NCBI GenBank assembly: GCA_021413845.1
Contig: JAIOPP010000036.1
Span: 1-64,000, forward strand
Origin: Planctomycetia bacterium
Lineage (GTDB): Bacteria; Planctomycetota; Planctomycetia; Pirellulales; PNKZ01
DNA: 64,000 nucleotides
Reading direction: 5' to 3'
This document shows, in pieces, positions 45,617-54,340 of the stretch; the first letter of the stretch is position 1; every line of letters begins with the position of its first letter. A program made the position numbers and the translations under genes. The notes below the pieces were generated by a model that had not been told where the DNA came from, made no database searches, and saw only the letters and a program-made list of their open reading frames with translations.

Positions 45617-46261
45617 TGTTGGTGTCTCCCCGAAAAACATCGATCGATTGGAAAAGTCTGGAACGGCGATCTGGTTCGCCATAGCAATCTTCGTCCCTCA
45701 CAGACTTCGTGCGTTAGCTGATTTGCCTAGGCAATACTGCCTTTGCACGTCAACTATAGGAGCCAGTTAACGTATGCTCTCAATATTTCGACAATGCCGG
45801 CAGCGGAAGCATAGGTCCGGGTGGAATCGGCGGAGAAGCACGGTCGTCGGTGTTCTAAGGAGAAGGCCCGTAACGCCGATTGCGTCGGCTACGAAGAGCG
45901 CAGGCGACGAGTTGCTTACCCGCGAAACGATATGAGCAGCGGCTCATCGACGGTCCGGATCGAAGTGAACGATCGTCCGGATCGTGCCGGTTATGCGGCC
46001 GTGAAGCGGCATTCGAGCGGTTTACTTGCGGCTCACTGGCCTGCGAAAAACCGTATTCACTCTGCGCCCCGCCATTTTTTTTGACCGACCGTTTATCTCA
46101 ACCTAGGTATCTAAGACGAGTTTACCGATCCGTCGTTCGGGGTACTTCGAGACCGACGAGACGATTGTGGTAACTCGCCGAGATTTGGTTCGCACCATGT
46201 TTCGCATCCGATGATTCCGTTGCAAAACTTTTCGAGTACTTTATCTAAAGGAAGCCGCTCT
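45617..46261. other. Intergenic region between the YTV and pseudopilin genes
   Basis: 645 bases between divergent genes. It carries promoter-like boxes for the YTV gene (45748-45783), a poly-T run ending in TTGACC (46073-46086) that might be a -35 box for the pseudopilin without a good -10, and AAGGAAG just before 46262. Frames in 45820-46170 have no ribosome binding site or family resemblance, and I do not call a gene. Confidence 0.4.
45748..45783 (-). promoter_or_regulatory. Promoter candidates for the YTV gene
   Basis: On the minus strand TTGAGA (45783-45778), 19 bases, TATAGT (45758-45753). A second possible -35, TTGACG (45753-45748), overlaps the -10 but has only a poor partner. About 140 bases before the YTV start. 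Confidence 0.3.
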
Positions 46262-46705
46262 ATGTCGAAGGCAAAGAAGCAAGGGTTTACGCTGGTCGAA
46301 GTTCTGATCGTCGTCGTGATCATGGCCATTTTGGCCGCGACGATCATTCCGCAATTCTCGGACAGCACCAAAGACGCGAAGAACAACACCAGCAAGTTCA
46401 ATCTGCACACGATCCGTTCGCAGATCGAATTGTATAAATCGCAACACGACGGCAAGGTTCCGGCCGCGTTGAGCGATCTCACCGTGAAGACCAACACTGC
46501 CGGCACCATCGGCACGACGACTGCGTTCCCGTACGGTCCGTACTTGAGCACCCTGCCGGCCAACCCATTTACGGGCAGCAACACGGTTGCGGTCGCCGCC
46601 ACGAATCCTCCGACTGCCGCCACCGGTTCGACTACGGCCGGTTGGCTCTACCACGCTGCTTCGGGTAGCGTGTACATCGACAACACTGATTTGCTCACGC
46701 AATAA
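46262..46705 (+). CDS. GspG-like major pseudopilin
   Basis: A 147-residue pseudopilin with AAGGAAG eight bases before the ATG. The leader is short (MSKAKKQG) and cleavage is before FTLVEVLIVVVIMAILAAT with Glu at +5. The body has DAKNNTSKFNLHTIRSQIEL and LSTLPANPFTGS, the usual GspG/planctomycete layout. Its normal size, strong binding site, uniform codon use and private terminator contrast with the oversized pseudopilins at 8134-23565, so it is a good candidate for the abundant fibre subunit. This pairing with the distant cluster is inferred. Confidence 0.9.
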   Translation: MSKAKKQGFTLVEVLIVVVIMAILAATIIPQFSDSTKDAKNNTSKFNLHTIRSQIELYKSQHDGKVPAALSDLTVKTNTAGTIGTTTAFPYGPYLSTLPANPFTGSNTVAVAATNPPTAATGSTTAGWLYHAASGSVYIDNTDLLTQ

Positions 46706-46758
46706 CTCGGTTCGGACTTTCTCACCAAGTCCTCGCCGCTCGAAGTTTTCGCAACGGA

Positions 46759-46795
46759 CCCCTCGGACGAATTTCTCGTCCGAGGGGTTTTTGTT
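46759..46795 (+). terminator. Strong rho-independent terminator
   Basis: Perfect 12-bp stem (46759-46770 with 46776-46787), 5-nt loop, then TTTTTGTTG. It ends the single-gene pseudopilin transcript. Confidence 0.9.
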
Positions 46796-46913
46796 GCTAT
46801 CCGAGGTCGCTTCGCCTTCGATACGGGCTTGTGAATTCTCGATCGTTGCGATAAAAATCGTCGTAACCGTCTTTCCCACGAAGGGGATACGCTCTGTTTT
46901 TAGCGACAAGGTC

Positions 46914-47579
46914 ATGAGCGATTCGCAGTCCAAGTCGAACGCAGGCGAGCCGGAATCCACGGTGCCGAAAGCGGTCGTGAGTCGGCTGAGCCTGTATCTT
47001 CGTCAGCTTCAACAAGAAGTTCGCGACGGCCAGGCGACGATCAGCTCGAAAGAACTCGGCCAGCTACTCGGCTTCACCGACGCGCAAGTACGCAAAGACT
47101 TGGCCTATTTCGGCCATTTCGGCTATCCCGGCATCGGCTACCGCTGCGACGAACTCATCGCCGCGGTGAAGAAGATTCTCGGCACCGATCAACAGTGGCC
47201 CGTAGCATTGGTCGGCGTGGGCAACCTCGGCCGCGCGCTATTGGGCTATAAAGGTTTCTCGCAGCGCGGCTTCCGCATCGTCGCCGCATTCGATAGCGAT
47301 CCGGCGGCGATCGGCTCCGAGATCGAAGGGATTCCCGTTTACCATTTAGACAGCTTGCCGGAAGTGGCGAGAGAAAATAGAATACGCCTCGGAATGATCG
47401 CCGTGCCCGGTGCGTCCGCCCAAGCGGTGGCCGATCGGTTGACGGCGGTGGGAGTAGATGGAATTCTGAACTTTGCTCCGGTTACGATCACGTTGCCCGA
47501 CGGCGTCAGCCAAGTCGGCGTCGACCTCGCGATCGAACTGGAGCAGTTGACGTTTTCCGTCGTCAATCGAACCTCTTAA
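46914..47579 (+). CDS. rex: Redox-sensing transcriptional repressor Rex
   Basis: A 221-residue repressor that senses the NADH/NAD+ ratio. Start at the ATG at 46914 after AAGG. The N-terminal winged helix has VVSRLSLYLRQLQQEV and SSKELGQLLGFTDAQVRKDL (about 17-60), the Rossmann domain starts VALVGVGNLGRALLGY (about 97), and the C-terminal domain-swap helix is QVGVDLAIELEQLTFSV. Size and signatures match Rex of Gram-positive and planctomycete genomes. Targets cannot be read from the window; I saw no clear Rex operator (TTGTGAAN4TTCACAA type) nearby. Confidence 0.94.
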   Translation: MSDSQSKSNAGEPESTVPKAVVSRLSLYLRQLQQEVRDGQATISSKELGQLLGFTDAQVRKDLAYFGHFGYPGIGYRCDELIAAVKKILGTDQQWPVALVGVGNLGRALLGYKGFSQRGFRIVAAFDSDPAAIGSEIEGIPVYHLDSLPEVARENRIRLGMIAVPGASAQAVADRLTAVGVDGILNFAPVTITLPDGVSQVGVDLAIELEQLTFSVVNRTS

Positions 47580-47672
47580 CCGAGGCCGATTCTCAAGAAG
47601 CGCCGAACTTCTTGCGTCCGAAGTCGCTCATAATGAGCGACGAACCTGGGAAAGCAACTTTCCAGCATGCGA

Positions 47673-47743
47673 TACCCGATGGTGTAACGGTAACACTGGA
47701 GATTTTGGCTCTCCCATTCTAGGTTCGAATCCTAGTCGGGTAG
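47673..47743 (+). tRNA. tRNA-Gln (UUG)
   Basis: 71-nt cloverleaf: acceptor stem TACCCGA/TCGGGTA, anticodon stem GGAGA/TCTCC with loop TTTTGGC (anticodon TTG), and a T arm around GGTTCGAATCC. CCA is not encoded. A T run follows directly. Confidence 0.95.
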
Positions 47744-47853
47744 TTTTTCATTCGCAGTTGCGGATCTGCCGTTTAAGACGCATATCCGGCTGTTTCTTCA
47801 TCGCCACGCGCGAATTGCGTGGCTCGAAAGCGTCTCTGCCGATGATCGGCGTG

Positions 47854-48087
47854 TTACGCGGCTCTTTTCGGGCGTCGGCCCTTTGAAAATTGAAGCCCGG
47901 CTTCGCGCGCGATCTTTAATAGCGTCGAGACGGAGACTTGCCGACCGGAAGCCTCGCGTGCGCCCCGTGCGCCATGGATGCGAATCAGCTCCAAAAGCCG
48001 ACTTCGTTCTTCCGGCAGAAAGGTCGGCGGTCGGCCTCGCTGTTTCCGTTCCCAACTCGGCTGCGCGGCTTGATCTTGTTGGGGCAT
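47854..48087 (-). CDS. Small helix-turn-helix-like protein
   Basis: A 77-residue basic protein (MPQQDQAAQPSWERKQRGRP...). After an AT-hook-like RGRPP it has PEERSRLLELIRIHGARGAR and then VSVSTLLKIAREAGLQF, which reads as a helix-turn-helix with a recognition helix. GGA lies about 13 bases before the ATG. It could be a small DNA-binding regulator, or the remnant of a resolvase/transposase-type DNA-binding part. It follows the barrel gene by 65 bases on the same strand. No close family is recognised. Confidence 0.6.
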   Translation of the reverse strand: MPQQDQAAQPSWERKQRGRPPTFLPEERSRLLELIRIHGARGAREASGRQVSVSTLLKIAREAGLQFSKGRRPKRAA

Positions 48088-48152
48088 CGATCGCAATTCC
48101 AGATACGAAATAAGAGCCGTCCGTTCGACCGATTCAGTGGAATCCGTGCCCT

Positions 48153-49049
48153 TTACCAGCGCCAGCAGAAGCCGGTTCCTCCGAAAAAGTCGTCTGCCGC
48201 CTGATTTAACCCCACTCCGGCGTGAATATCGATTTGCACGTTCGGCATGAGGAAGATGTGAACGCCGGCGTGTTCGTAGTATTGAGTCGCGGCGGCCAGC
48301 GCACCGTTCGGCCAGATGAGCACGAACTCGTTGAACAACATCAATCGTTCGCACAAGTCGTACTCGAAATTGAACGTCTGAAAGACTTCGGTGTAGTAGT
48401 GATCGAGACCGAAATCGCCGCGGCGATTGACGTTCGTATTCGCTTCCAACTCCAGCTTCTCGGTCACCATCCAGGCATACACGAAGTTCATGCCCGGCAA
48501 AACTTGGCCGGAAGTAAAGTTCGGGTGCCCACTCGGCACGCGCATCTGCGGAAACACCGTCAGCTCCGGCAGAATGCCCGATTGCTTCGTCAGCGCGACC
48601 TTCGCCCCGAGGTAGATGTCGTCGCTGCCCCCCATGGTCAAGCTCTGCCCGGTGAGCGTCTCCTTCTCGACGAAGTAGTTGTATCCCAAGCGAAACTCGA
48701 ACCACTCGCGAAACATGCCGACGCGCAATAACGTCTCCGGAAAGGAATGCGTTTGGACGCGTGTTCCACCTTGGTCGTCGCGGTAGTAGGTGTAACCGGT
48801 CTCGACTTGCACGCGGCCGAGCCCGACGGTCGTGGCCGCTTCGGCGAAGTGCGGCCGATCGGTGATGATGCGAGGATTCGGATCTTCCGGTTCTTCTTCA
48901 TGGGGCACACCGCTCCATTCCAGCAGCGTCTTAGGATAGGAGCGTCCCGCCACGGCGAAGTAATCGAGAGGATCCGCAGCTGCCAAGCTCGGTGTCGACA
49001 GAAGTGCCGACAGCGACAGAACAAGCAGAGAATTATGGAGGTTTTTCAT
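48153..49049 (-). CDS. Outer-membrane barrel protein (phenol_MetA_deg / transporter-like)
   Basis: A 298-residue exported protein started at the ATG at 49049, with a signal peptide (NLHNSLLVLSLSALLSTPSL). The mature part starts with RIITDRPHFAEAATTVGLGR and continues with alternating amphipathic strands (VETGYTYYRD, FEFRLGYNYFVE, LFPQMRVPSGHPN type) up to a terminal aromatic, TGFCWRW. This is the pattern of PF13557-type outer-membrane proteins, often annotated just as transporter. Function unknown. Confidence 0.78.
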   Translation of the reverse strand: MKNLHNSLLVLSLSALLSTPSLAAADPLDYFAVAGRSYPKTLLEWSGVPHEEEPEDPNPRIITDRPHFAEAATTVGLGRVQVETGYTYYRDDQGGTRVQTHSFPETLLRVGMFREWFEFRLGYNYFVEKETLTGQSLTMGGSDDIYLGAKVALTKQSGILPELTVFPQMRVPSGHPNFTSGQVLPGMNFVYAWMVTEKLELEANTNVNRRGDFGLDHYYTEVFQTFNFEYDLCERLMLFNEFVLIWPNGALAAATQYYEHAGVHIFLMPNVQIDIHAGVGLNQAADDFFGGTGFCWRW

Positions 49050-49169
49050 AGGTGCAATCTTCGCGCTGGCGTGCTGCGGTTGGGAGGCGGAAAACAGCAT
49101 GCAGGAATCGACTAGTACGAACTGATGGTTAATTTATCGACAGATTTTATGACTAAGGGGAGCTAAAAA

Positions 49170-49195
49170 AAGATTTTTGGGCAATCAAAAATCTT
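49170..49195 (-). terminator. A/T-rich hairpin with T run
   Basis: Perfect 10-bp arms (49170-49179 with 49186-49195), 6-nt loop; on the minus strand it is followed by TTTTT. It lies about 120 bases after the phosphohexomutase stop and may end that transcript. Low G/C of the stem makes this uncertain. Confidence 0.4.
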
Positions 49196-49315
49196 GAGGT
49201 TGCTAGCATCGGCTACTACTTGCTCATGCCGCGAAGATTCGGCAGCGACTTCATCGCGTTCACGGACGAACGCGTGGCTCAAGGACTGCAAACCGAGGCG
49301 TCTTTTGCCGCGGCA

Positions 49316-50680
49316 TTAGATGCGGCTCAAGACCTCGGCCGTCTCACGGCAGAGCCTGGCCGCTTCCTCTTCCGTAGGTGCCTCGGCGATCGCCCGCACG
49401 ACCGGTTCGGTGTTGCTTGCGCGAACTAGCAGCCAGCTCTTCGGCCAGTCGAGCCGGAGGCCGTCGAGTGTGTCCACCTCGGCATCGGAGAAGTGCTTTC
49501 GCAGTGCCGCCAAGCCCGGAGCGAGTTTCTCGGCCGGGAGCGTGATCTTCGTTTTCACGATCTCGTAGCGAGGCAATTCTGCTGCGAATCGGCTCAGCGA
49601 AAGTTGTCGCGAGGCCAGCGCATCCAGCATCAGCGCCATTCCGGCGAAGCTGTCCCGCACATAGCCGACGCGCGGATCAATGACTCCGCCGTTTCCTTCG
49701 CCGCCGTAAACGGCACTTCGCTTTTTCATTTCATCGACGACATTCGCTTCCCCCACCGCCGAGCGCGTGAACGTCGCACCATGTTTCGCGGCGATGTCTT
49801 CGATCATCCGACTCGTCGAGCAATTCGTCACCACGGCGCCGGCCGAGCCCGAGTCTCGTTTGAGCTTGGCAAGCACGTGCTCGGCGCAAAGGGCGGGCGT
49901 ATATTCCTCACCGATGTAGTTGCCCAGCTCATCGATGAGTGCCAGGCGATCGGCATCGGGATCCTGACAGAAGCCGATATCCGCCCGAGCTTCGACGACC
50001 TTCGCTGACACCCCGACCAAGTTCTCCGCCGTCGGTTCCGGCACATGCGCGAATTGCCCGTCGGGCGTGCCGCCGAGAATCGTCGTCGTGCAACCTAGTT
50101 CGTCCAGCAATCGCTTGCCCAGCACGCTACCCGAACCGTGGTTCGCATCGAGTAGCACGCGAAACTTCCTCGCCCGGATCGCCGCGACGTCGATCGTCGC
50201 CAGCACCGTTTGCAGATGTGCGGTGGTCGTGTCTTCCAGCACGACGACGTCGCCGAGTCGGTCGTGCGCGACCCAAGCCGGCTCAATGCCGCTTCGATAG
50301 CGCTCCAGCACGAGCAAGCCTGCGTTCGCGGGAGCGACGCGCCCTTCGCCGGTGAAGAGCTTGATGCCGTTATATGCCGGCGGGTTGTGGCTGGCGGAAA
50401 TCTGAATGCCGCCGGCGGCACGATGCGTGCGCACCAGGATACCGGTCGTCGGCGTGGCTGCGACTCCGCCGTCGAGGCAGCGTCGTCCGCAGGCCGCGAT
50501 CGCCGCTCGGATGGCGTCGCACAGCATCGGCCCGCTCGCGCGGCCATCGCGCGTCACGACGATCGGACCTTCCGGAAGCGTGCCGACAAACGCAGCGACG
50601 TAGCGCATCGCCGTCGCCGGCGAAAGGCTTTCACCGATGATTCCTCGCAGGCCGCTGACGCTGATGATCGGTTCCGGCAT
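49316..50680 (-). CDS. Phosphohexomutase (phosphoglucosamine / phosphomannomutase type)
   Basis: A 454-residue alpha-D-phosphohexomutase. It shows GLRGIIGESLSP at the N terminus, the phosphoserine loop ISASHNPPAYNGIK (about 94-107), the metal loop DPDADRLAL (about 238), the sugar-specificity loop GEGNGG (about 320) and the phosphate-binding RASNTEPVVR near the end. GlmM activity (glucosamine-6-P to -1-P) would feed, with GlmS at 59970, into peptidoglycan/LPS precursors, but phosphomannomutase cannot be excluded from the motifs. Well-formed promoter upstream. Confidence 0.9.
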   Translation of the reverse strand: MPEPIISVSGLRGIIGESLSPATAMRYVAAFVGTLPEGPIVVTRDGRASGPMLCDAIRAAIAACGRRCLDGGVAATPTTGILVRTHRAAGGIQISASHNPPAYNGIKLFTGEGRVAPANAGLLVLERYRSGIEPAWVAHDRLGDVVVLEDTTTAHLQTVLATIDVAAIRARKFRVLLDANHGSGSVLGKRLLDELGCTTTILGGTPDGQFAHVPEPTAENLVGVSAKVVEARADIGFCQDPDADRLALIDELGNYIGEEYTPALCAEHVLAKLKRDSGSAGAVVTNCSTSRMIEDIAAKHGATFTRSAVGEANVVDEMKKRSAVYGGEGNGGVIDPRVGYVRDSFAGMALMLDALASRQLSLSRFAAELPRYEIVKTKITLPAEKLAPGLAALRKHFSDAEVDTLDGLRLDWPKSWLLVRASNTEPVVRAIAEAPTEEEAARLCRETAEVLSRI

Positions 50681-50733
50681 CGTGATTTTCCGAAGGAAGT
50701 CGCAGGTGTTTAAAGTCGGAATCGCTCACGCGA

Positions 50734-50761
50734 AGTATACGAATCGGCCGCGGCATGTAAA
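50734..50761 (-). promoter_or_regulatory. Sigma70-like promoter of the phosphohexomutase gene
   Basis: On the minus strand TTTACA (50761-50756), 16 bases, TATACT (50739-50734); five of six matches in each box. Expected transcription start about 50 bases before the ATG at 50680. Confidence 0.5.
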
Positions 50762-50914
50762 CGCGAACCTCATGCCGACGCTCGGTCGCATGCCGCGGCA
50801 CACGTTTCCCGGTTTCGCTCGCCGATGCGTCGCCGGCCCTTTTCGCTTCCGCGATCATCGGCCACAATACCGACTTCTCTCACTCACGTCGCACGAGGAG
50901 GCTCGTCCTAGGCC

Positions 50915-52723
50915 ATGTCGCTCGATCTCAAGTCCCTGACGTCGCAAATTCAACAGTCCGTCGAAGCGGGCCGGCTTACGAAATCGGCCGCCGAAAACAT
51001 CCACGTGTGGCTGACGGAGCCCCGCTACGGTGAATATGCGGCCGAAGTTGCTTCGCATGTCGTGGCCGGCAAGTGGAAAGAACTCGACGACGCGTTTTGG
51101 ACGATCATCCCTTTCGGAACCGGCGGACGCCGCGGTCGAATGTATCCGATCGGTTCCAATGCGATCAACGACCGCACCATCGGCGAAAGCGCGCAAGGGC
51201 TCGCGAACTACGTGAAACGGCACATGGCTCCGGGCACGAAGCAAGCCTGCGCCATCGGCTACGACACGCGGCACCGCTCGCGTCAGTTCGCCGAACTTTG
51301 TGCCGAAGTGATGGTCGCGGCCGGCTTCCAGGTTTTCTTTCTTGATGGATATCGAAGCACGCCCGAGGTGTCGTTCACGGTTCGCTACAAGAACTGTGCG
51401 TGCGGTCTGATGGTGACGGCGAGCCACAATCCCCCGAGCGATAATGCCGTGAAGGCCTATTGGGCCGGCGGCGTGCAGGTGATCCCGCCGCACGACAAAG
51501 GGGTGATCGACGAAGTCATGGCTTGCACGAAGATCGAGCGCACTCCTTTCAAGGAAGCGCTCGCCGCCGGCACCGTCGTTTATTGCCAAGACGAAGTCGA
51601 CGCGGCCTATTTGCAAGCGGCGCATACGCAAAGTTTCGCCGGACCGCGCGAGCTCAAGATCATCTACTCGCCGCTGCACGGCGTCGGCGCAGCGACGATC
51701 ATGCCGCTCTTAGATCGAGACGGTTTCAAAAACGTCGAGTTGTTCGCACCTCAGGCCGAGCCCGACGGCGACTTCCCGAATGTGCCGGGCCATGTCTCGA
51801 ATCCGGAGAATCCGGCGGTCTTCGATTCGATGATCGCGCGTGCGAAGGAGACCGGCGCCGAGTTTATCCTTGCGACCGATCCCGACGCCGATCGAGTTGG
51901 CTGCGCCGCGCGAGTAAAGGCCGGCGGGGAATGGCGCACGTTTACCGGCAATCAGATCGGCGCACTGCTGACCGATTACGTGCTCGAACGTCGCAAAGGG
52001 GCCGGCTCGTTGTCACCGAAACACTATGTCGTAAAGACGCTCGTCACGACCGACATGGTTCGCCGCATCGCGGATAGCTACGGAGTCCGTACGATCGGCG
52101 ATCTGCATGTCGGCTTCAAGTGGATCGGGCGGGCGATCGATCTCGAAGGCCCCGCCGAATTCGTGCTCGGTACGGAAGAGTCGCACGGTTATCTCACCGG
52201 CACGCACGCACGTGATAAAGACGCCAACGTCGCGGCCATGCTCTTGGCCGAGCTCGCCGCGCGCGTGAAGTCGGAAGGAAAGACGCTGCATGAGAAGCTC
52301 GACTCGCTCTATTGGCAACATGGTTGCCATGTCGAACGGCTTTACAACCAAAGCCTGCCCGGCAGCGAAGGAATGGCGAAGACGCGCAAGCTCATGGAGA
52401 CCTTGCGAACTACGCCTCCGGCCACGCTCGGGGGCTTGAAAGTGCGGCAGGCGCGCGACTATCTTAATCTCACGATCAAGACTCCGTCCGGCACGTCGAA
52501 ACCCCTCGTCGCGGAAAAGGGAGATATGATCGTGCTCGATTTCGCCGACGAAGGAAACTTCGTCGCCGTTCGCCCGTCGGGCACGGAGCCGAAAGTGAAA
52601 TACTATATGTTCGCGTATGAACCGGCCGAGCAGTTGGCGAATTTAGAAGTCGCGAAGCAAGAGCTCACGGAGCGATTGATCCGCATCGAAAAGGATTTCC
52701 AAGCAATCGCCGCCTCGCTTTGA
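50915..52723 (+). CDS. Phosphoglucomutase/phosphomannomutase, long (PGM2-like) type
   Basis: A 602-residue phosphohexomutase, about 150 residues longer than the enzyme encoded divergently next to it. The N-terminal FGTGGRRGRMYPIGSNAIND (about 67-86), phosphoserine loop VTASHNPPSDNAVK (about 167-180), metal loop DPDADRVG (about 322), GTEESHGYL (about 423) and RPSGTEPKVKYY (about 550) are all present, as in bacterial phosphoglucomutases of the PGM2/PgcA kind. Likely interconverts glucose-1-P and glucose-6-P for glycogen or sugar-nucleotide synthesis. Ends at a strong terminator. Confidence 0.92.
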   Translation: MSLDLKSLTSQIQQSVEAGRLTKSAAENIHVWLTEPRYGEYAAEVASHVVAGKWKELDDAFWTIIPFGTGGRRGRMYPIGSNAINDRTIGESAQGLANYVKRHMAPGTKQACAIGYDTRHRSRQFAELCAEVMVAAGFQVFFLDGYRSTPEVSFTVRYKNCACGLMVTASHNPPSDNAVKAYWAGGVQVIPPHDKGVIDEVMACTKIERTPFKEALAAGTVVYCQDEVDAAYLQAAHTQSFAGPRELKIIYSPLHGVGAATIMPLLDRDGFKNVELFAPQAEPDGDFPNVPGHVSNPENPAVFDSMIARAKETGAEFILATDPDADRVGCAARVKAGGEWRTFTGNQIGALLTDYVLERRKGAGSLSPKHYVVKTLVTTDMVRRIADSYGVRTIGDLHVGFKWIGRAIDLEGPAEFVLGTEESHGYLTGTHARDKDANVAAMLLAELAARVKSEGKTLHEKLDSLYWQHGCHVERLYNQSLPGSEGMAKTRKLMETLRTTPPATLGGLKVRQARDYLNLTIKTPSGTSKPLVAEKGDMIVLDFADEGNFVAVRPSGTEPKVKYYMFAYEPAEQLANLEVAKQELTERLIRIEKDFQAIAASL

Positions 52724-52745
52724 TTATCGAGCGCTTAAGCAATGA

Positions 52746-52790
52746 AAAAGGGAGCGGAAAGCCTCGGCTTTCCGCTCCCTTTTCTTATCG
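52746..52790 (+). terminator. Strong rho-independent terminator, bidirectional
   Basis: Arms of up to 18 bp (52746-52763 with 52766-52783; the innermost bases form the loop), A-run on the left and TTTTCTT on the right. It separates the convergent phosphoglucomutase and sugar-isomerase-like genes. Confidence 0.88.
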
Positions 52791-52808
52791 GCAGTACGCG
52801 CAGCGCGT

Positions 52809-53660
52809 TTAGCCTTGCTGAACTTTCTTCGCCGAAGCTCGCGCCACGGCGAGGCATTCCTTAATGTCGGCGATCGGATCTTTCGGGTTCTCTTCGTACT
52901 CGAGCGACAGCGCTCCGTCGGCCGGGAACTTCACCTCGCGCAAAGCGACGAAGGTTTGATCGACGTTCATGTGCCCCTTGCCGAGGATCACCCCCTTGGT
53001 CTTGTCCTGCATGTCGGCGAAGTCCTTGAGATGCACGCCGTAGAGCCGGCCCTTGAGGGCGCGGATCACGTCTTCCGGCTTCTCGCCCGAGCGGATGTAG
53101 TGGCCCAAGTCGGCACAAGCGCCGATCCGTTCGTCGTGCTTTTCGATCGCATGCAAGACGTCGGTCACTTTGTTGTAGCGATGCGTCGGGCCGTGGTTGT
53201 GGATCGCCACGCGAATGTCGAACTCCTTGACCAGCGAGTCGAGATTCTCGAACGAATCGGGATCGGGATCGGCCGTGATGTTGCGGATGCCGGCGGCCTT
53301 GGCGAACTGGAACAACTTCTTGTTCTTTTCGTAGTCCTTCGTCAGCCGGTTCACGCCGTGCGCCGAGATCACTTGGCCGTATCCTTCGAGCTTCTCCTTG
53401 AGCGCCGCGATTTGCTCTGCGGTGCTGTCCGGGCTGAACATGCCGCCGAAGAATTCGATGTCGCGAACTTCGAGATCGTGGCAATGTTGCAACGCATTGT
53501 CGAGGGCGTAGCCGCGGAGCGAGTAGATCTGCAACCCGACTTCGAAGCCCTCGAAGTCGGCAGCTTGTAGCACGCGCGACATGAACGAAGAGGCGGCCAA
53601 TCCGCCCGCAGCGACCGCCGCAGTTTTCAGAAAGCTTCGACGTGGGACGTTCCGCGACAT
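52809..53660 (-). CDS. Tat-exported sugar phosphate isomerase/epimerase-like protein
   Basis: A 283-residue TIM-barrel protein of the xylose isomerase-like (AP endonuclease 2) family. A Tat signal (VPRRSFLKTAAVAAGGLAA) ends near residue 33. The barrel shows VGLQIYSLRGYALD, DIEFFGGMF, ISAHGVN, AIHNHGP, CADLGHYIRSGE and LSLEYEENP, including the Glu/Asp/His residues that bind metal. Substrate unknown, probably a sugar or cyclitol derivative. Similar exported proteins are abundant in planctomycetes alongside Gfo/Idh/MocA proteins. Confidence 0.88.
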   Translation of the reverse strand: MSRNVPRRSFLKTAAVAAGGLAASSFMSRVLQAADFEGFEVGLQIYSLRGYALDNALQHCHDLEVRDIEFFGGMFSPDSTAEQIAALKEKLEGYGQVISAHGVNRLTKDYEKNKKLFQFAKAAGIRNITADPDPDSFENLDSLVKEFDIRVAIHNHGPTHRYNKVTDVLHAIEKHDERIGACADLGHYIRSGEKPEDVIRALKGRLYGVHLKDFADMQDKTKGVILGKGHMNVDQTFVALREVKFPADGALSLEYEENPKDPIADIKECLAVARASAKKVQQG

Positions 53661-54340
53661 AAGGACGACTCCGAGTGCAAGAGAAATGGACTGCTGGGAT
53701 GCAGCGAATGATTGGAGAACTTACGAATCGGCTGCGGAATCGCAGCCGACCGGCCGATCGTGCCTGAAAGCCGAATCGGAAAGTTTCCCTATACTAACGC
53801 GCCAAGATCGCATCCGCCGGCCGCGCAGGTCGAGGAATTGCGGTACGCTAGAGATCGCGATTCCGCGCGGCGGGCTTCAACACGGCGGGATGCAACGGGC
53901 CGACGCGGCGGTGCTGCCGACGGCGCTCGAAGCGCTGTGGCGCAGCGGAAAGAAGGGGATTGCGGCGAGGCCGTCATGCCCGGCCGATCCGGGGCACTAC
54001 CCTTGCGGGCGTGGGGCCGTGATCAGGTCGAGCGAGAGAAGAGCCAAAACGCCCATTCCGAAAAACAATACGGCCGACATCGTTAATCCTTAGCCCCCGC
54101 GGGCGGTAATCCATTCGTCGAAACAGCGGCAAATCACACTGAGCATTCCGCTTTCGACTTCTCGTTAGGTATGTTGCCGTCGTGAAGACGAGCGTCACAC
54201 CTATTTAGCAACTTCCGAATAATCTAGAAGTGCTAGCACTCGAAGCCGGTGAAACCCGAGCGAACTCGCCTTCCGAAACCTCTCTCCGATAAAAACCGCA
54301 TATCCGTTGCAGCCGGTCTTTCTCGGAGCAGTCGGATAGA
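53661..54340. other. Long intergenic region with a possible small gene
   Basis: 680 bases between divergent genes. Apart from the small minus-strand frame at 53997-54080 I see no gene. The part from about 54160 to 54240 is A/T-richer (TATTTAGCAACTTCCGAATA) and may hold the uvrC promoter, but no good box pair was found. Longer frames through 53700-54100 lack binding sites and family resemblance. Confidence 0.4.
53997..54080 (-). CDS. Possible 27-residue membrane peptide
   Basis: A short frame, MSAVLFFGMGVLALLSLDLI followed by TAPRPQG, preceded by a good ribosome binding site (AAGGA, about seven bases before the ATG). The peptide is one hydrophobic helix with a short polar end, like many small regulatory membrane proteins. 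No sequence family is recognised (it is about the size of KdpF but not clearly similar, and no kdp gene is near). It might also be chance, since only 27 codons are involved. Confidence 0.35.
   Translation of the reverse strand: MSAVLFFGMGVLALLSLDLITAPRPQG

Noticed and set aside
45821-46173. Short plus-strand frames between the YTV and pseudopilin genes
   Set aside because: No ribosome binding site, overlapping alternatives in two frames, and no conserved features.
46220-46247. TTGCAA/TATCTA promoter just before the 46262 pseudopilin
   Set aside because: Transcription would start within or after the ribosome binding site (46249-46254).
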